DNA of 64,000 bases from Mycobacterium interjectum (lineage in GTDB: Bacteria; Actinomycetota; Actinomycetes; Mycobacteriales; Mycobacteriaceae): positions 1 through 64,000 of the forward strand of contig LQPB01000018.1 in assembly GCA_002102225.1 (NCBI GenBank), in the 5' to 3' direction. Numbering within the stretch: position 1 is the first letter of the stretch; the number at the start of each line of letters is the position of its first letter. A program made the translations under genes and the position numbers. The notes beneath the pieces were generated by a model. The model was not told where the DNA came from. It worked only from the letters and a program-made list of their open reading frames with translations, and searched no databases. Positions 30,022 to 38,501 of the stretch are shown piece by piece.

Positions 30022-31701
30022 TCAGAGGCGGGCCAGGTTGAACAAGCCGGCGATGCCGGTGCCGATGTTGAGCAGGCCGGAGTTGAAGCCGCTCAGCTGG
30101 CCCGTCGGGGCCCCGCCGAACGGTCCGGTGACGCCAATGTTGAAGAAGCCGGACGTGAAGCCGTTCTCGCTTGCGCCGCCGGTGGCCGCGTTGAAGAAGC
30201 CCGACGCCCCGCCGTTGATGAGGCCGCCGGTGGCCCGGTTGTAGATCCCGGACACCGAGTCGCCCGTGTTCCAGAAGCCCGAGTCCCCAATTCCCGTGTT
30301 GCCGAAGCCCGAATTCTGCAGGCCCGTGTCGGTGGTGGAACCGACGCCGGTGTTCACGTTGCCCGAGTTCCAGAACCCCGTGTTGGCGCTGCCCGAGTTC
30401 CCGTTGCCGGTGTCCACGAAGCCCGCATTCCCGAAGCCGGTATCGGCCAGGCCCGAGTTTCCGGCGCCCGTGTCGAAGCCGCCCGCGTTGCCGAAGCCGG
30501 TGTCGCCCTGCCCCGAGTTTCCGAAGCCCGTCGAGAGAATGCCCGAGTTCCCGAATCCGAAGTTTCCGACTCCCGAGTTCCCGATGCCGAAGTTGTTCAG
30601 GCCGCCCGGAATCACGCTACTGGACCCGGCATTGAAGATGCCGACGTTGCCGCTGCCCGAGTTGAAGAACCCGATGTTGCCCGTGCCCGAGTTCCCGATG
30701 CCGATGTTTCCGCTGCCCGAGTTCAGCCCGCCGAAGCTGAACTGATTGGTCGCGGTGTTGAAATAGGTTTTCCCGACGCCGATCTCGTTGTTGCCGGTGA
30801 GCCCGAAGCCGATGTTGTTGCTGCCGGTGTTTCCGCCACCGATGTTGCCGACGCCGGTGTTTCCGCCACCCATGTTTCCGCTGCCACTGTTGCCGAGGCC
30901 GAAATTGTTGGTGCCGAAGTTGCCAATGCCCACGTTATGGCTGGCGGTGGCGCTGGTACTGGAGTTTCCGAAGCCGACGTTTCCCGCGCCTAAGTTGCCG
31001 GCGCCGAAGTTGTTGCTCCCGTGGTTTCCGCTGCCAACGTTGTTGTTGCCGGTGTTCCCGCCGCCCAGGTTGGAGCTGCCAATGTTGCCGCTGCCGACGT
31101 TGCCGCCGCCCCTGTTGCCGTTGCCCAGGTTGGCGTTCCCGATGTTGCCCACCCCCAGGTTCGGCAGGGTCGATAGCAGCTGCTGCAGAGTCTGCGCCGG
31201 CGTGAGTGCGGCGGCCGCGGCCGACGCGCCGGAGTAGTAGCCCGACATCGCCGAGACGTCCTGGGCCCACATGGTCTCGTAGTCGGTCTCGATCTCGGCT
31301 ATCGCGGGCGCGTTGAGGCCGAACCAGTTCGACATCACCATCTGCACCAAGGAGTTTCGGTTGAGCTGCACGAGGAGCGGGTGCACCGTGGCCGCCTGCG
31401 CGGCCTCGAAGGCGCTGACCACCGCGCGGGCCTGCCCGGCCGCCCCGGCCGCCTGGGTCGCCGCCTGGTTGAGCCAGCCCGTGTACGGGGCGGCCGCCGC
31501 CGTCATCGACTGCGCCGACGCACCCTGCCAGTCCTGACCCGCCAGCCCCGAGGTGATCGACCCGAACGCCGCCGCCGCCGCGTTCAGCTCCTGGGCCAGC
31601 CCGTCCCAGGCCGCCGCCGCCTCAAGCATCGGCGCCGAGCCGGCGCCACTGAACATGAGCAGAGAATTGATTTCCGGCGGCAGCACCGCAAAATTCGCCA
31701 T
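30022..31701 (-). CDS. PPE-MPTR protein, copy 2
   Basis: A 559-residue PPE-MPTR protein starting [20 protein letters not shown], with a typical ~180-residue PPE domain and a long MPTR tail ([16 protein letters not shown]...). ATG 31701 is chosen because it matches copy 1 and has a GGAGG ribosome-binding region; 11 more in-frame codons upstream are not conserved. The upstream flank (31735-31790) is recognisably similar to that of copy 1 (29780-29830). Presumably secreted by an ESX system; the role is unknown. Confidence 0.86.
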   Translation of the reverse strand: MANFAVLPPEINSLLMFSGAGSAPMLEAAAAWDGLAQELNAAAAAFGSITSGLAGQDWQGASAQSMTAAAAPYTGWLNQAATQAAGAAGQARAVVSAFEAAQAATVHPLLVQLNRNSLVQMVMSNWFGLNAPAIAEIETDYETMWAQDVSAMSGYYSGASAAAAALTPAQTLQQLLSTLPNLGVGNIGNANLGNGNRGGGNVGSGNIGSSNLGGGNTGNNNVGSGNHGSNNFGAGNLGAGNVGFGNSSTSATASHNVGIGNFGTNNFGLGNSGSGNMGGGNTGVGNIGGGNTGSNNIGFGLTGNNEIGVGKTYFNTATNQFSFGGLNSGSGNIGIGNSGTGNIGFFNSGSGNVGIFNAGSSSVIPGGLNNFGIGNSGVGNFGFGNSGILSTGFGNSGQGDTGFGNAGGFDTGAGNSGLADTGFGNAGFVDTGNGNSGSANTGFWNSGNVNTGVGSTTDTGLQNSGFGNTGIGDSGFWNTGDSVSGIYNRATGGLINGGASGFFNAATGGASENGFTSGFFNIGVTGPFGGAPTGQLSGFNSGLLNIGTGIAGLFNLARL

Positions 31702-31849
31702 TTCGGCCTCCTGCTCGTTTCCCCCGGCCGCCACGAAGCGGCCGGTGCCCGAAGGGATCGAGTTTTCGGCACGAATGCTACGACCACCCCGAACCGCTTT
31801 CCTGGTTTTCGCCAGAACGGCCGGTTAATTCAGCACCGCGTCCGATAAG

Positions 31850-33502
31850 TCAGGGCAACATGCGGCTGAGCCCGAATAAGCCGGATGAGCCGGTGATCGC
31901 ATTGAAGAAGCCGGACGCGTATCCGCTGACTGCGGTGCCCAGGAAGCCGTTCGGGTCGGGCGCGATGTGGTTTCCAATGCCCGAGACTTGGTAGTCGAAA
32001 ACGGAACCGCCGGTGACCGAGTTGAAGAAGCCCGAGACAAAACCGTTGAAGTTTGCCCCGCCGCTGGCCGTGTTGAAGAAGCCCGACACGTCGTCACCGA
32101 CGTTGCCGAAGCCGGAGCTCTGCAGGCCCGAATAGGTGGTGAAGCCGACGCCGGTGTTCGTGAGACCCGCGTTCCACATTCCGGTGTTGACGGAGCCCGA
32201 ATTCCCATCACCCGTGTTGATGCTGCCCGAATTCCAGTTCCCGGTGTTGTCGACGCCCGCGTTACCGACGCCGGTGTTCTGAGCGCCCGAGTTCCCGAAG
32301 CCGGTGTTGAACTCCCACGAGTTCCCGAAGCCGTTGTTTCCAAGGCCCGAGTTCCCGATGCCGATGTTGTTGCTGCCCGAGTTCCCGATGCCGATGTCGT
32401 TGATGTTGCCGAGGTTGAGGGTGTTGGCCCCGGTGTTGAAGATGCCGACGTTGCCGCTGCCGGAGTTGAAGAAGCCGATGTTGCCGGTGCCCGAGTTCCC
32501 GATGCCAATGTTGCCGCTGCCCGAGTTCAGGCCGCCGAAGCTGAACTGGTTGGTGGCGGTGTTGAAATAGGTGTTGCCGATACCGATCTCGTTGTTGCCG
32601 GTGAGCCCGAAGCCGATGTTGTTGTTGCCGGCGTTGCCGCCGCCGATGTTGTTGTTGCCGAAGTTCCCGCCACCGCGGTTGCCGTCGCCGCTGTTGCCGA
32701 AACCGACGTTGTTGTTGCCGTTGTTGCCCATCCCGACGTTTTGCCCGCTGGTAGCCGTCTTTCCGGTGTTTCCGAAGCCGATGTTTCCGAAGCCGGCGTT
32801 TCCGGAGCCGAAGTTGCGGTTGCCGGTGTTCCCGTCGCCGACGTTGTGGTTGCCGATGTTTCCGCCGCCCAGGTTTGAGCTCCCCGCGTTGCCGTTGCCG
32901 GCGTTGCCGCTGCCGGTGTTGCCGCCGCCCAGGTTGGCGCTGCCCAGGTTGCCGAGACCCAGGTTGGGCAGGCCGGCCAGCAGGTCTTGCAGCGTCTGGG
33001 CGGGGACCAACTGCGCGGCCGCCGCCGACGCACCGCCGTGGTAGCCGACCATCGCCGCCACGTCCTGGGCCCACATCGCCTCGTAGTCACCCTCGAGCTC
33101 GGCGATCGCCGGCGCATTGAGGCCGAACCAGTTCGACATCACCATCTGCACCAGCGAGTTGCGGTTCAGCTCCACCATGAGCGGATGCACGGTCGCCGCC
33201 TGCGCCGCCTCGAACGCGCTGATCACCGCGCGGGCCTGCCCCGCCGCCTGAGCGGCCTGGGAGGCGGCCGCGCTCAACCACCCGCTGTAGGGGGCCGCCG
33301 CCGCCGTCATCGCCTGAGCCGCCGGGCCCTGCCAGGCCTGGTCCGCCAACCCGGACGTCACCGACGCGAACGACGACGCCGCCGAACCGAGCTCCGAGGC
33401 CAGACCGTCCCACGCGGCCGCAGCTTCCAGCATCGGCGCCGAACCGGCACCAGCAAAGATCAATGCCGAATTCAACTCTGGGGGCAACACCAAAAAGCTC
33501 AC
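31850..33502 (-). CDS. PPE-MPTR protein, copy 3
   Basis: A 550-residue PPE-MPTR protein starting [20 protein letters not shown] at GTG 33502, preceded by AGGAGG. The PPE domain is almost identical in stretches to copy 1 ([20 protein letters not shown]), while the start [10 protein letters not shown] differs from copies 1 and 2. The tail is the usual NxGxGNxG array. Mixed similarity (domain like copy 1, start different) suggests recombination between copies. It lies 298 bp from the divergent kstR2. Confidence 0.87.
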   Translation of the reverse strand: MSFLVLPPELNSALIFAGAGSAPMLEAAAAWDGLASELGSAASSFASVTSGLADQAWQGPAAQAMTAAAAPYSGWLSAAASQAAQAAGQARAVISAFEAAQAATVHPLMVELNRNSLVQMVMSNWFGLNAPAIAELEGDYEAMWAQDVAAMVGYHGGASAAAAQLVPAQTLQDLLAGLPNLGLGNLGSANLGGGNTGSGNAGNGNAGSSNLGGGNIGNHNVGDGNTGNRNFGSGNAGFGNIGFGNTGKTATSGQNVGMGNNGNNNVGFGNSGDGNRGGGNFGNNNIGGGNAGNNNIGFGLTGNNEIGIGNTYFNTATNQFSFGGLNSGSGNIGIGNSGTGNIGFFNSGSGNVGIFNTGANTLNLGNINDIGIGNSGSNNIGIGNSGLGNNGFGNSWEFNTGFGNSGAQNTGVGNAGVDNTGNWNSGSINTGDGNSGSVNTGMWNAGLTNTGVGFTTYSGLQSSGFGNVGDDVSGFFNTASGGANFNGFVSGFFNSVTGGSVFDYQVSGIGNHIAPDPNGFLGTAVSGYASGFFNAITGSSGLFGLSRMLP

Positions 33503-33771
33503 GACCGTAGCCTCCTAGCCGTTCGGCCTGCCGCCACCGCGGCCAGCCTTAATTGATGGGGGACCGCTCCTTTGGCGACCGGCGCCGTCGAACACGCCCC
33601 GATAGGGGCCTCATGAACGGCGTGGCGCCTCTGTCGGCCACCACGACGTCGCTCAGGTCCCAGCAAATCGCCACGTCTGGGAGATTACGACGAGACGCCC
33701 GAAAGCGGGCGTTTTCGACGAAATTGCCTAGGGCGACTAACTCCGCGTTGACGAGGCGGCCGCATTGGCCG

Positions 33772-33785
33772 AGCAAGCGCTTGGT
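33772..33785. promoter_or_regulatory. KstR2 operator (kstR2-fadA6)
   Basis: AGCAAGCGCTTGGT matches the KstR2 motif and differs from the fadD3/fadE30 box at one base only. It ends 15 bp before the kstR2 start codon, consistent with autorepression. Confidence 0.88.
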
Positions 33786-33800
33786 TGATACCCTTATCCG

Positions 33801-34403
33801 GTGGACCGAGTGGCCGGTCAGGCAAACAGTCGCCGAGACGAGTTGTTAGAGCTCGCCGCGACCATGTTCGCCGAGCGCGGATTGCGCGCCACCACGGTAC
33901 GCGACATCGCCGACGGTGCCGGCATCCTCTCCGGCAGCCTGTATCACCATTTCTCCTCCAAGGAGGAGATGGTCGACGAGCTGCTGCGCGGCTTCCTGGA
34001 TTGGTTGTTCGCGCGCTACCGCGAGATCGTCGACAGCGAATCCAATCCGCTGGAGCGGCTCAAGGGGCTGTTCATGGCGTCGTTCGAGGCGATCGAGGAT
34101 CGGCACGCCCAAGTCGTCATCTACCAGGACGAGGCCAAACGGCTGCTGTCCCAACCGCGGTTCTCCTACATCGAGGACATGAACCGGCAGCAGCGAAAGA
34201 TGTGGGTCGAGGTGCTCAGTCAGGGCGTCGACGAGGGCTACTTCCGCCCGGACCTCGACGTCGACCTTGTCTACCGTTTCATCCGTGACACCACCTGGGT
34301 GTCGGTGCGCTGGTATCAGCCCGGCGGACCGCTCACCGCACAGCAGGTGGGGCGGCAATATCTCGCCATCGTGCTTGGCGGAATCACCAAAGAAGGAGTC
34401 TGA
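33801..34403 (+). CDS. kstR2: KstR2, TetR-family repressor of ring C/D (HIP) catabolism
   Basis: A 200-residue TetR repressor: helix-turn-helix LELAATMFAERGLRATTVRD, then GILSGSLYHHFSSKEEMVDE, followed by a helical ligand domain (YQDEAKRLLSQPRFSYIEDM). KstR2 (Rv3557c) controls fadD3, fadE30-33, ipd and fadA6 genes and is released by HIP-CoA. The start is GTG 33801 with no clear ribosome-binding site. It is the first gene of kstR2-fadA6, with only 3 bp before fadA6. Three KstR2-type operators in this window (26113, 33772, 41982) give its local regulon. Confidence 0.95.
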   Translation: MDRVAGQANSRRDELLELAATMFAERGLRATTVRDIADGAGILSGSLYHHFSSKEEMVDELLRGFLDWLFARYREIVDSESNPLERLKGLFMASFEAIEDRHAQVVIYQDEAKRLLSQPRFSYIEDMNRQQRKMWVEVLSQGVDEGYFRPDLDVDLVYRFIRDTTWVSVRWYQPGGPLTAQQVGRQYLAIVLGGITKEGV

Positions 34404-34406
34404 AAG

Positions 34407-35567
34407 ATGCCCGAGGCGTACGTCATTGACGCTGTACGTACCGCGGTTGGCAAGCGCAACGGCGCCCTGGCCGGGGTCCACCCCCTCGACCTCGGTGCGT
34501 ACGGGTGGCGCGGACTGCTCGACCGCGTCGACGTCGACCCCGCCGCCGTGGACGACGTGATCGCCGGTTGCGTCGACGCCATCGGGGCGCAGGCGGGCAA
34601 CATCGCCCGGCTGTCCTGGCTGGCCGCCGGCTATCCCGAAGAGGTCCCCGGTGTCACCGTGGACCGGCAGTGCGGGTCCAGCCAGCAGGCCATTTCCTTT
34701 GGCGCACAGGCGATCATGTCCGGGACGGCCGACCTCATCGTGGCCGGCGGCGTGCAGAACATGAGCCAGATCCCGATCTCGTCGGCGATGACCGTCGGCG
34801 AGCAGTTCGGGTTCACCTCACCGACCAACGAGTCCAAGCAGTGGCTGCACCGGTACGGCGACCAGGAAATCTCGCAATTCCGCGGCTCGGAGATGATCGC
34901 CGAGAAGTGGAACCTGTCGCGCGAAGAGATGGAGCAGTACGCCCTCACCAGCCACGAGCGCGCGTTCGCGGCCATCCGCGGCGGGCACTTCGACAACGAA
35001 ATCATCACTGTGGAAACCGAATCCGGGCCGTTCCGGGTCGACGAGGGACCCCGCGAGTCCTCGCTGGAGAAGATGGCCGGCCTGAAGACCCTGGTCGAGG
35101 GCGGCCGGCTGACGGCGGCGATGGCCAGCCAGATTTCCGATGGCGCCAGCGCGGTGCTGTTGGCTTCCGAGCGGGCCGTCAAGGAACACAAGCTCACCCC
35201 GCGGGCGCGCATCCACCACATCAGCGCCCGCGCCGCCGACCCGGTGTTCATGCTGACCGGGCCGATCCCGGCCACCCGGTACGCCCTGGACAAGACCGGG
35301 CTGTCCATCGACGACATCGACACGGTCGAGATCAACGAGGCGTTCGCCCCCGTCGTGCTGGCGTGGCTCAAGGAGGTCAAGGCGGACCCGGAGAAGGTCA
35401 ACCCCAACGGCGGTGCGATCGCGCTCGGCCATCCCCTGGGCGCCACCGGGGCCAAGCTGTTCACCACGATGCTCAACGAGCTCGAGCGCATCGGCGGCCG
35501 CTACGGGCTGCAGACGATGTGCGAGGGCGGCGGCACGGCGAACGTCACAATCATCGAGCGGCTGTAG
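34407..35567 (+). CDS. fadA6: FadA6, thiolase of the HIP pathway
   Basis: A 386-residue thiolase with the nucleophilic Cys89 ([11 protein letters not shown]), the GHPLGATGAK loop carrying the catalytic His, and the second Cys in QTMCEGGGTANV. FadA6 (Rv3556c) cleaves the beta-keto dioyl-CoA formed after ring C opening, releasing acetyl-CoA. AAGGAG precedes ATG 34407 and kstR2 ends 3 bp upstream, so the two are co-transcribed. A palindromic repeat follows the stop. Confidence 0.93.
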   Translation: MPEAYVIDAVRTAVGKRNGALAGVHPLDLGAYGWRGLLDRVDVDPAAVDDVIAGCVDAIGAQAGNIARLSWLAAGYPEEVPGVTVDRQCGSSQQAISFGAQAIMSGTADLIVAGGVQNMSQIPISSAMTVGEQFGFTSPTNESKQWLHRYGDQEISQFRGSEMIAEKWNLSREEMEQYALTSHERAFAAIRGGHFDNEIITVETESGPFRVDEGPRESSLEKMAGLKTLVEGGRLTAAMASQISDGASAVLLASERAVKEHKLTPRARIHHISARAADPVFMLTGPIPATRYALDKTGLSIDDIDTVEINEAFAPVVLAWLKEVKADPEKVNPNGGAIALGHPLGATGAKLFTTMLNELERIGGRYGLQTMCEGGGTANVTIIERL

Positions 35568-35580
35568 CCCTCTGCGCCGG

Positions 35581-35630
35581 GCGTGCAACCTGCGACGCTT
35601 GCTCGGCGTGTCGCGTCGTGAATTGCACGC
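35581..35630. repeat. Palindromic intergenic repeat A
   Basis: Arms GCGTGCAACCTGCGACG (35581-35597) and 35614-35630 pair at 13 of 17 positions around a 16-base loop containing GGCGTGTCG. The element begins 13 bp after the fadA6 stop and closely resembles repeat B at 36534-36589. It could end or attenuate the kstR2-fadA6 transcript. Confidence 0.7.
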
Positions 35631-35668
35631 TCGCCGCGATGTCGGTACCCGTTGGCAACATCGCCCCC

Positions 35669-36529
35669 ATGGCGGAGCTATTTCTGGGCAGCGAGGCCCT
35701 GGCCGTGAAGACCATGCCGGAGCGGGCGATGCGCTCGCTCTACTCAGCCGTATACCCGGGGGTTTACGGCCCCGCCGACCTCGAGTTGACGGCGCGCGAA
35801 CGTGCGCGCGCGGCATGGCTGTGGTCGCGACGCCACGCCGTCATCGCCGGAAACTCGGCGGCGGCGTTGCTCGGAGCCAAGTGGGTAAGCCCAGCGCTCG
35901 ACGCCGAGCTGATACACCACAGTCGGCGGCCGCCAGGGGGCATCACGGTGCACAACGAAACCCTGCTTCCGGGCGAAGTGATCCAAGTCGACGGCATGCC
36001 CGTAACGACTCCGGCGCGCACGGCTTTTGACATCGGCCGGTGGGCGTCATCGCGGTTGCATGCGGTGCAGCGGCTCGACGCGTTGGCCAACGCGACCGAT
36101 ATCAAGATCAAGGAGGTCGAGGCCGTGGTGGCCGAGCATAGCGGCATGCGCGGTCTGGTTCGGCTGCGCGCGGTATTGCCGTTCGTAGATGGCGGTGCCG
36201 AATCACCCCAGGAGACACGAACCCGGTTGGTGCTGATCGCAGCGGGACTGCCTGCGCCGCAAACCCAGATCAGGGTGTGTGATGAGTACGGCGACTTCGT
36301 GGCGCGAGTCGACATGGGGTACAAGGACCTTCGAGTCGGCATCGAGTACGACGGGCCCCAGCACTGGACGGATCCCCAGCAGCGCGAGCGCGACATCGAC
36401 CGGCACGCCGCACTGGCTGACCTGGGCTGGACCATCGTCCGGGTGAGCGGCGACCTGCTCCGCTATCGGCAAGGAACCGTCATCGCGCGAGTCGTTGCCG
36501 CGATGCGCGCCGCGGGGTGGTGCCCCTGA
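35669..36529 (+). CDS. Endonuclease-like / DUF559-type protein (Rv3555c-like)
   Basis: A 286-residue protein with an AbiEi-like N-terminal half (VYPGVYGPADLELTARERA, then a SAAALLG helix) and a C-terminal Vsr/DUF559-like half with PDDEXK-type features (EYDGPQHW, then RDIDRHAALADLGWTIVRV). Related proteins are abundant in mycobacteria and are variously called endonuclease-domain or antitoxin-like; activity has not been shown. ATG 35669 (MAELFLG) seems the natural start; ATG 35639 is possible but lies at the edge of repeat A. It sits where Rv3555c is in M. tuberculosis and is bracketed by near-identical palindromes, suggesting it was moved or duplicated as a unit. Confidence 0.7.
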   Translation: MAELFLGSEALAVKTMPERAMRSLYSAVYPGVYGPADLELTARERARAAWLWSRRHAVIAGNSAAALLGAKWVSPALDAELIHHSRRPPGGITVHNETLLPGEVIQVDGMPVTTPARTAFDIGRWASSRLHAVQRLDALANATDIKIKEVEAVVAEHSGMRGLVRLRAVLPFVDGGAESPQETRTRLVLIAAGLPAPQTQIRVCDEYGDFVARVDMGYKDLRVGIEYDGPQHWTDPQQRERDIDRHAALADLGWTIVRVSGDLLRYRQGTVIARVVAAMRAAGWCP

Positions 36530-36533
36530 CCGT

Positions 36534-36589
36534 CGAGCGTGCAGTCTGCGACAATTCAACGGCGTGTCCCGTCGTGAATTGCACACTCG
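36534..36589. repeat. Palindromic intergenic repeat B
   Basis: Arms CGAGCGTGCAGTCTGCGAC (36534-36552) and 36571-36589 pair at 14 of 19 positions around an 18-base loop that again contains GGCGTGTCCC. The right arm CGTCGTGAATTGCAC is identical to that of repeat A. It separates two convergent genes (stops at 36529 and 36599). Confidence 0.72.
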
Positions 36590-36598
36590 GCGTGGAAG

Positions 36599-37339
36599 TT
36601 AACGCGCGGCCAGCACCAGCGCGATCCCGCCGAGCGCCAGCAGCCAACTCGTGAAGCTGCCCACCAGAAAGTACTCGGTCACCTCGTCGATGCCGATATC
36701 CCCGTTGCGGGTTTTCTGGGCGCTCAGCTCGGGAAAACGGATGATGCCCTTGGCGGCGACGACGGCGCTGGCCGCGGCCACCTGCCCGCCGACGCCGAGG
36801 CTCAGGATCAACAGCCGTTCCATCGGGCCCAGCAGCCGGCCGCCCTTGAGCCGGTCCGACGGCTGCGGCTCGCCGGCCGGGCGCACCGCCCCCACCGAGC
36901 CAAGCACCAGGCGCACCAACTGATTTCCGGTGGCGAACTGCACCAGCACCACACCGAGGATCATCAGCAGCCGCGTGGGCGTCACCTGGCTCAGCGGCAG
37001 CTGCACCCACGCCGACCACCGCCCGAGGGCGCCGCCGACCGCCGAGGACCAGCCGGACAAGACCATCAGCAGCACCAGCGCCGCGACGAACACCGCCAAC
37101 GGGGCCGCCTGCTGCCCGCCGCTGCGCTCGCTGCGCAGGCATAGCCACTCCCAGACGACCGCCGCGGCGGCGGCCACCAGGAGCAGCGGGATATCGCCGC
37201 GATGCCACAGCCCACCCAGCGCCGCGCAGGCCACCACCACGGCCGGGCCGGTCGCCAGCGGCGGCCACGACGCGCGGACCGCTCGCCGGCACAGGTCGGC
37301 GATTCCGACCGCGAGCAACAGGACCGCCACGGCGCTCAC
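36599..37339 (-). CDS. Integral membrane protein paired with SatD
   Basis: A 246-residue polytopic protein with about six hydrophobic helices (SAVAVLLLAVGIADLC, PAVVVACAALGG, PLLLVAAAAAVVWEWL, LAVFVAALVLLMVL, LLMILGVVLVQFATGNQLVRLVLG, SWLLALGGIALVLAA) and an amphipathic stretch ending in GDIGIDEVTEYFLVG. GTG 37339 overlaps the SatD stop by four bases (GTGA), so the two are translated together. No transporter or enzyme motif is recognised. It replaces fdxB (Rv3554), which I would expect here in M. tuberculosis. Confidence 0.75.
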   Translation of the reverse strand: MSAVAVLLLAVGIADLCRRAVRASWPPLATGPAVVVACAALGGLWHRGDIPLLLVAAAAAVVWEWLCLRSERSGGQQAAPLAVFVAALVLLMVLSGWSSAVGGALGRWSAWVQLPLSQVTPTRLLMILGVVLVQFATGNQLVRLVLGSVGAVRPAGEPQPSDRLKGGRLLGPMERLLILSLGVGGQVAAASAVVAAKGIIRFPELSAQKTRNGDIGIDEVTEYFLVGSFTSWLLALGGIALVLAAR

Positions 37340-37983
37340 GGCAGGCCCCGAAGATCTTGAGAGGCAACGACAATCAGGTCCAGACCGTCGCGGGCCGCCC
37401 GTTGGGACACCGCGGAGGGGCTGATGCCCTCGGCCGCGGCGAGTTCCTTTTTGGTCCGGCCGGTCATCAAACCCCTCACAATTCGCCACGATCTTTCATC
37501 GAGCGATCCAAGCAGATGGTCCCGACAAATCAGCGCCGCGTTGACGGCCGCGACGTCGGCGCGCGTGTCGGCCTCCGCCCGGAACGTCGTGCGCACCAGC
37601 GTGAAGCCGGGCTGCCGCTGGGTCTCTGCCGTCTGCTGGATGGCCTCGCGCGCGGTCCACCAGCCCGGCCCGTCTTGGATTCCGGCCTCGGCGTCCAGAA
37701 CGGTGACCGTGCCCCAGCCGATGCCGAAACGGACGTCGATCTCCGGGGCGAGCAGCAGGCGGATGGTCAATGCCGCGTCGATGGCGGCGCCGAGCGTGGG
37801 GTAGCTGCCCTGGAACTCATCGCCGACGGTGAAGGCAGGCGGGTCGATCGCGCCCGTCGCGACCCGGTGCAGGGCGGTCGCCACGCGCCGATGCAGGGCG
37901 GGCCGGTCGCCGGCCCGTCTGGATCCCACCACGTCGCCGATTACCGTCGCGCGCAGTGAAGGACGGGCCTTCATCGCAGACAT
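37336..37983 (-). CDS. SatD-family regulator
   Basis: A 215-residue protein with the SatD-family N-terminal domain (ATVIGDVVGSRRAGDRPALH, then FTVGDEFQGSYPTL and DVRFGIGWGTVTV) and a C-terminal helix-turn-helix (GRTKKELAAAEGISPSAVSQ). The N-terminal part looks like a degenerate nucleotidyl-cyclase-like fold; the C-terminus should bind DNA. It is coupled to a membrane protein and preceded by an AT-rich palindrome with repeated motifs, so it probably controls its own operon. The inducing signal is unknown. Confidence 0.75.
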   Translation of the reverse strand: MSAMKARPSLRATVIGDVVGSRRAGDRPALHRRVATALHRVATGAIDPPAFTVGDEFQGSYPTLGAAIDAALTIRLLLAPEIDVRFGIGWGTVTVLDAEAGIQDGPGWWTAREAIQQTAETQRQPGFTLVRTTFRAEADTRADVAAVNAALICRDHLLGSLDERSWRIVRGLMTGRTKKELAAAEGISPSAVSQRAARDGLDLIVVASQDLRGLP

Positions 37984-37992
37984 ATGAAGACT

Positions 37993-38031
37993 ATAGCTTA
38001 ATTTTCGCAGAAATTAGCGAATAGCTTAATT
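37993..38031. promoter_or_regulatory. Putative SatD operator/promoter
   Basis: Just upstream of satD (start 37983) an AT-rich island carries ATAGCTTAATT twice in direct orientation (37993-38003 and 38021-38031, 28 bp apart), flanking an inverted repeat TTCGC-N8-GCGAA (38004-38021). It is strikingly AT-rich for this genome. It overlaps the 3' end of the upstream Ddn-family gene. Confidence 0.6.
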
Positions 38032-38445
38032 AGACGGCTGGTCTTCGACCCTGAGGTACTGCTCGATGCCGACCCGCTGGAAGGTGCGGCGCCGTTGATC
38101 CGACAACTGCGGCAGAGCGGTGGCCGCGTCGATGATCGCCGGCCGCACCACGTCGTGGCTTTCGCCCTGCACACAAATCGTCGCCCGCCCCGCCGCGAGC
38201 ACGTTTTGTAACCAGTCGACGCGGGTGCCGTAGGGCAGCGGGACGATGAAGCCGTCGGCTACGCGCTCGGCGACGACGGGTGTCGCGTACTGCTTCCCCG
38301 AACGCCGCCCGGTGTGCCGGATCGCGGCCGCGTACCAATGCTTGTGGCCGGCCAGCCGCAGCATCACCGGGTTGAGCAGGTGCCGATTGGAGGCGCGAAT
38401 CGCGTTCAACAGCGGGGCGGGCCAGGAGGCCGGGGCCAGCGTCAT
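38026..38445 (-). CDS. F420-dependent nitroreductase-family protein (Ddn paralogue)
   Basis: A 139-residue deazaflavin-dependent nitroreductase (DUF385/Ddn) family protein: LAGHKHWYAAAIRHTGRRSG matches the RxSG/RKTG-type F420-binding turn, then TPVVAERVADGFIVPL and GTRVDWLQNVLAAG. Such small split-barrel proteins use cofactor F420 or bind related flavins; the substrate is unknown. It is 56 bp downstream of ipdC on the same strand, so it may be the last gene of the echA20-ipdABC transcript. The last six codons overlap the SatD operator region. Confidence 0.75.
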   Translation of the reverse strand: MTLAPASWPAPLLNAIRASNRHLLNPVMLRLAGHKHWYAAAIRHTGRRSGKQYATPVVAERVADGFIVPLPYGTRVDWLQNVLAAGRATICVQGESHDVVRPAIIDAATALPQLSDQRRRTFQRVGIEQYLRVEDQPSN

Positions 38446-38501
38446 CACGCATCCAGGATGGTGCCGCGCCGTCGGGCGGGCCAGGGTCGTTGGTCCTCGG
38501 C

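Noticed and set aside
28100..33000. Regularly spaced short repeats resembling a CRISPR or minisatellite array
   Set aside because: The period follows the MPTR codon pattern and stays in frame within PPE genes; there are no identical repeats with unique spacers and no cas genes.
33553..33849. 98-codon + frame upstream of and overlapping kstR2
   Set aside because: It runs through the KstR2 operator into kstR2 in another frame and shows no family signature.
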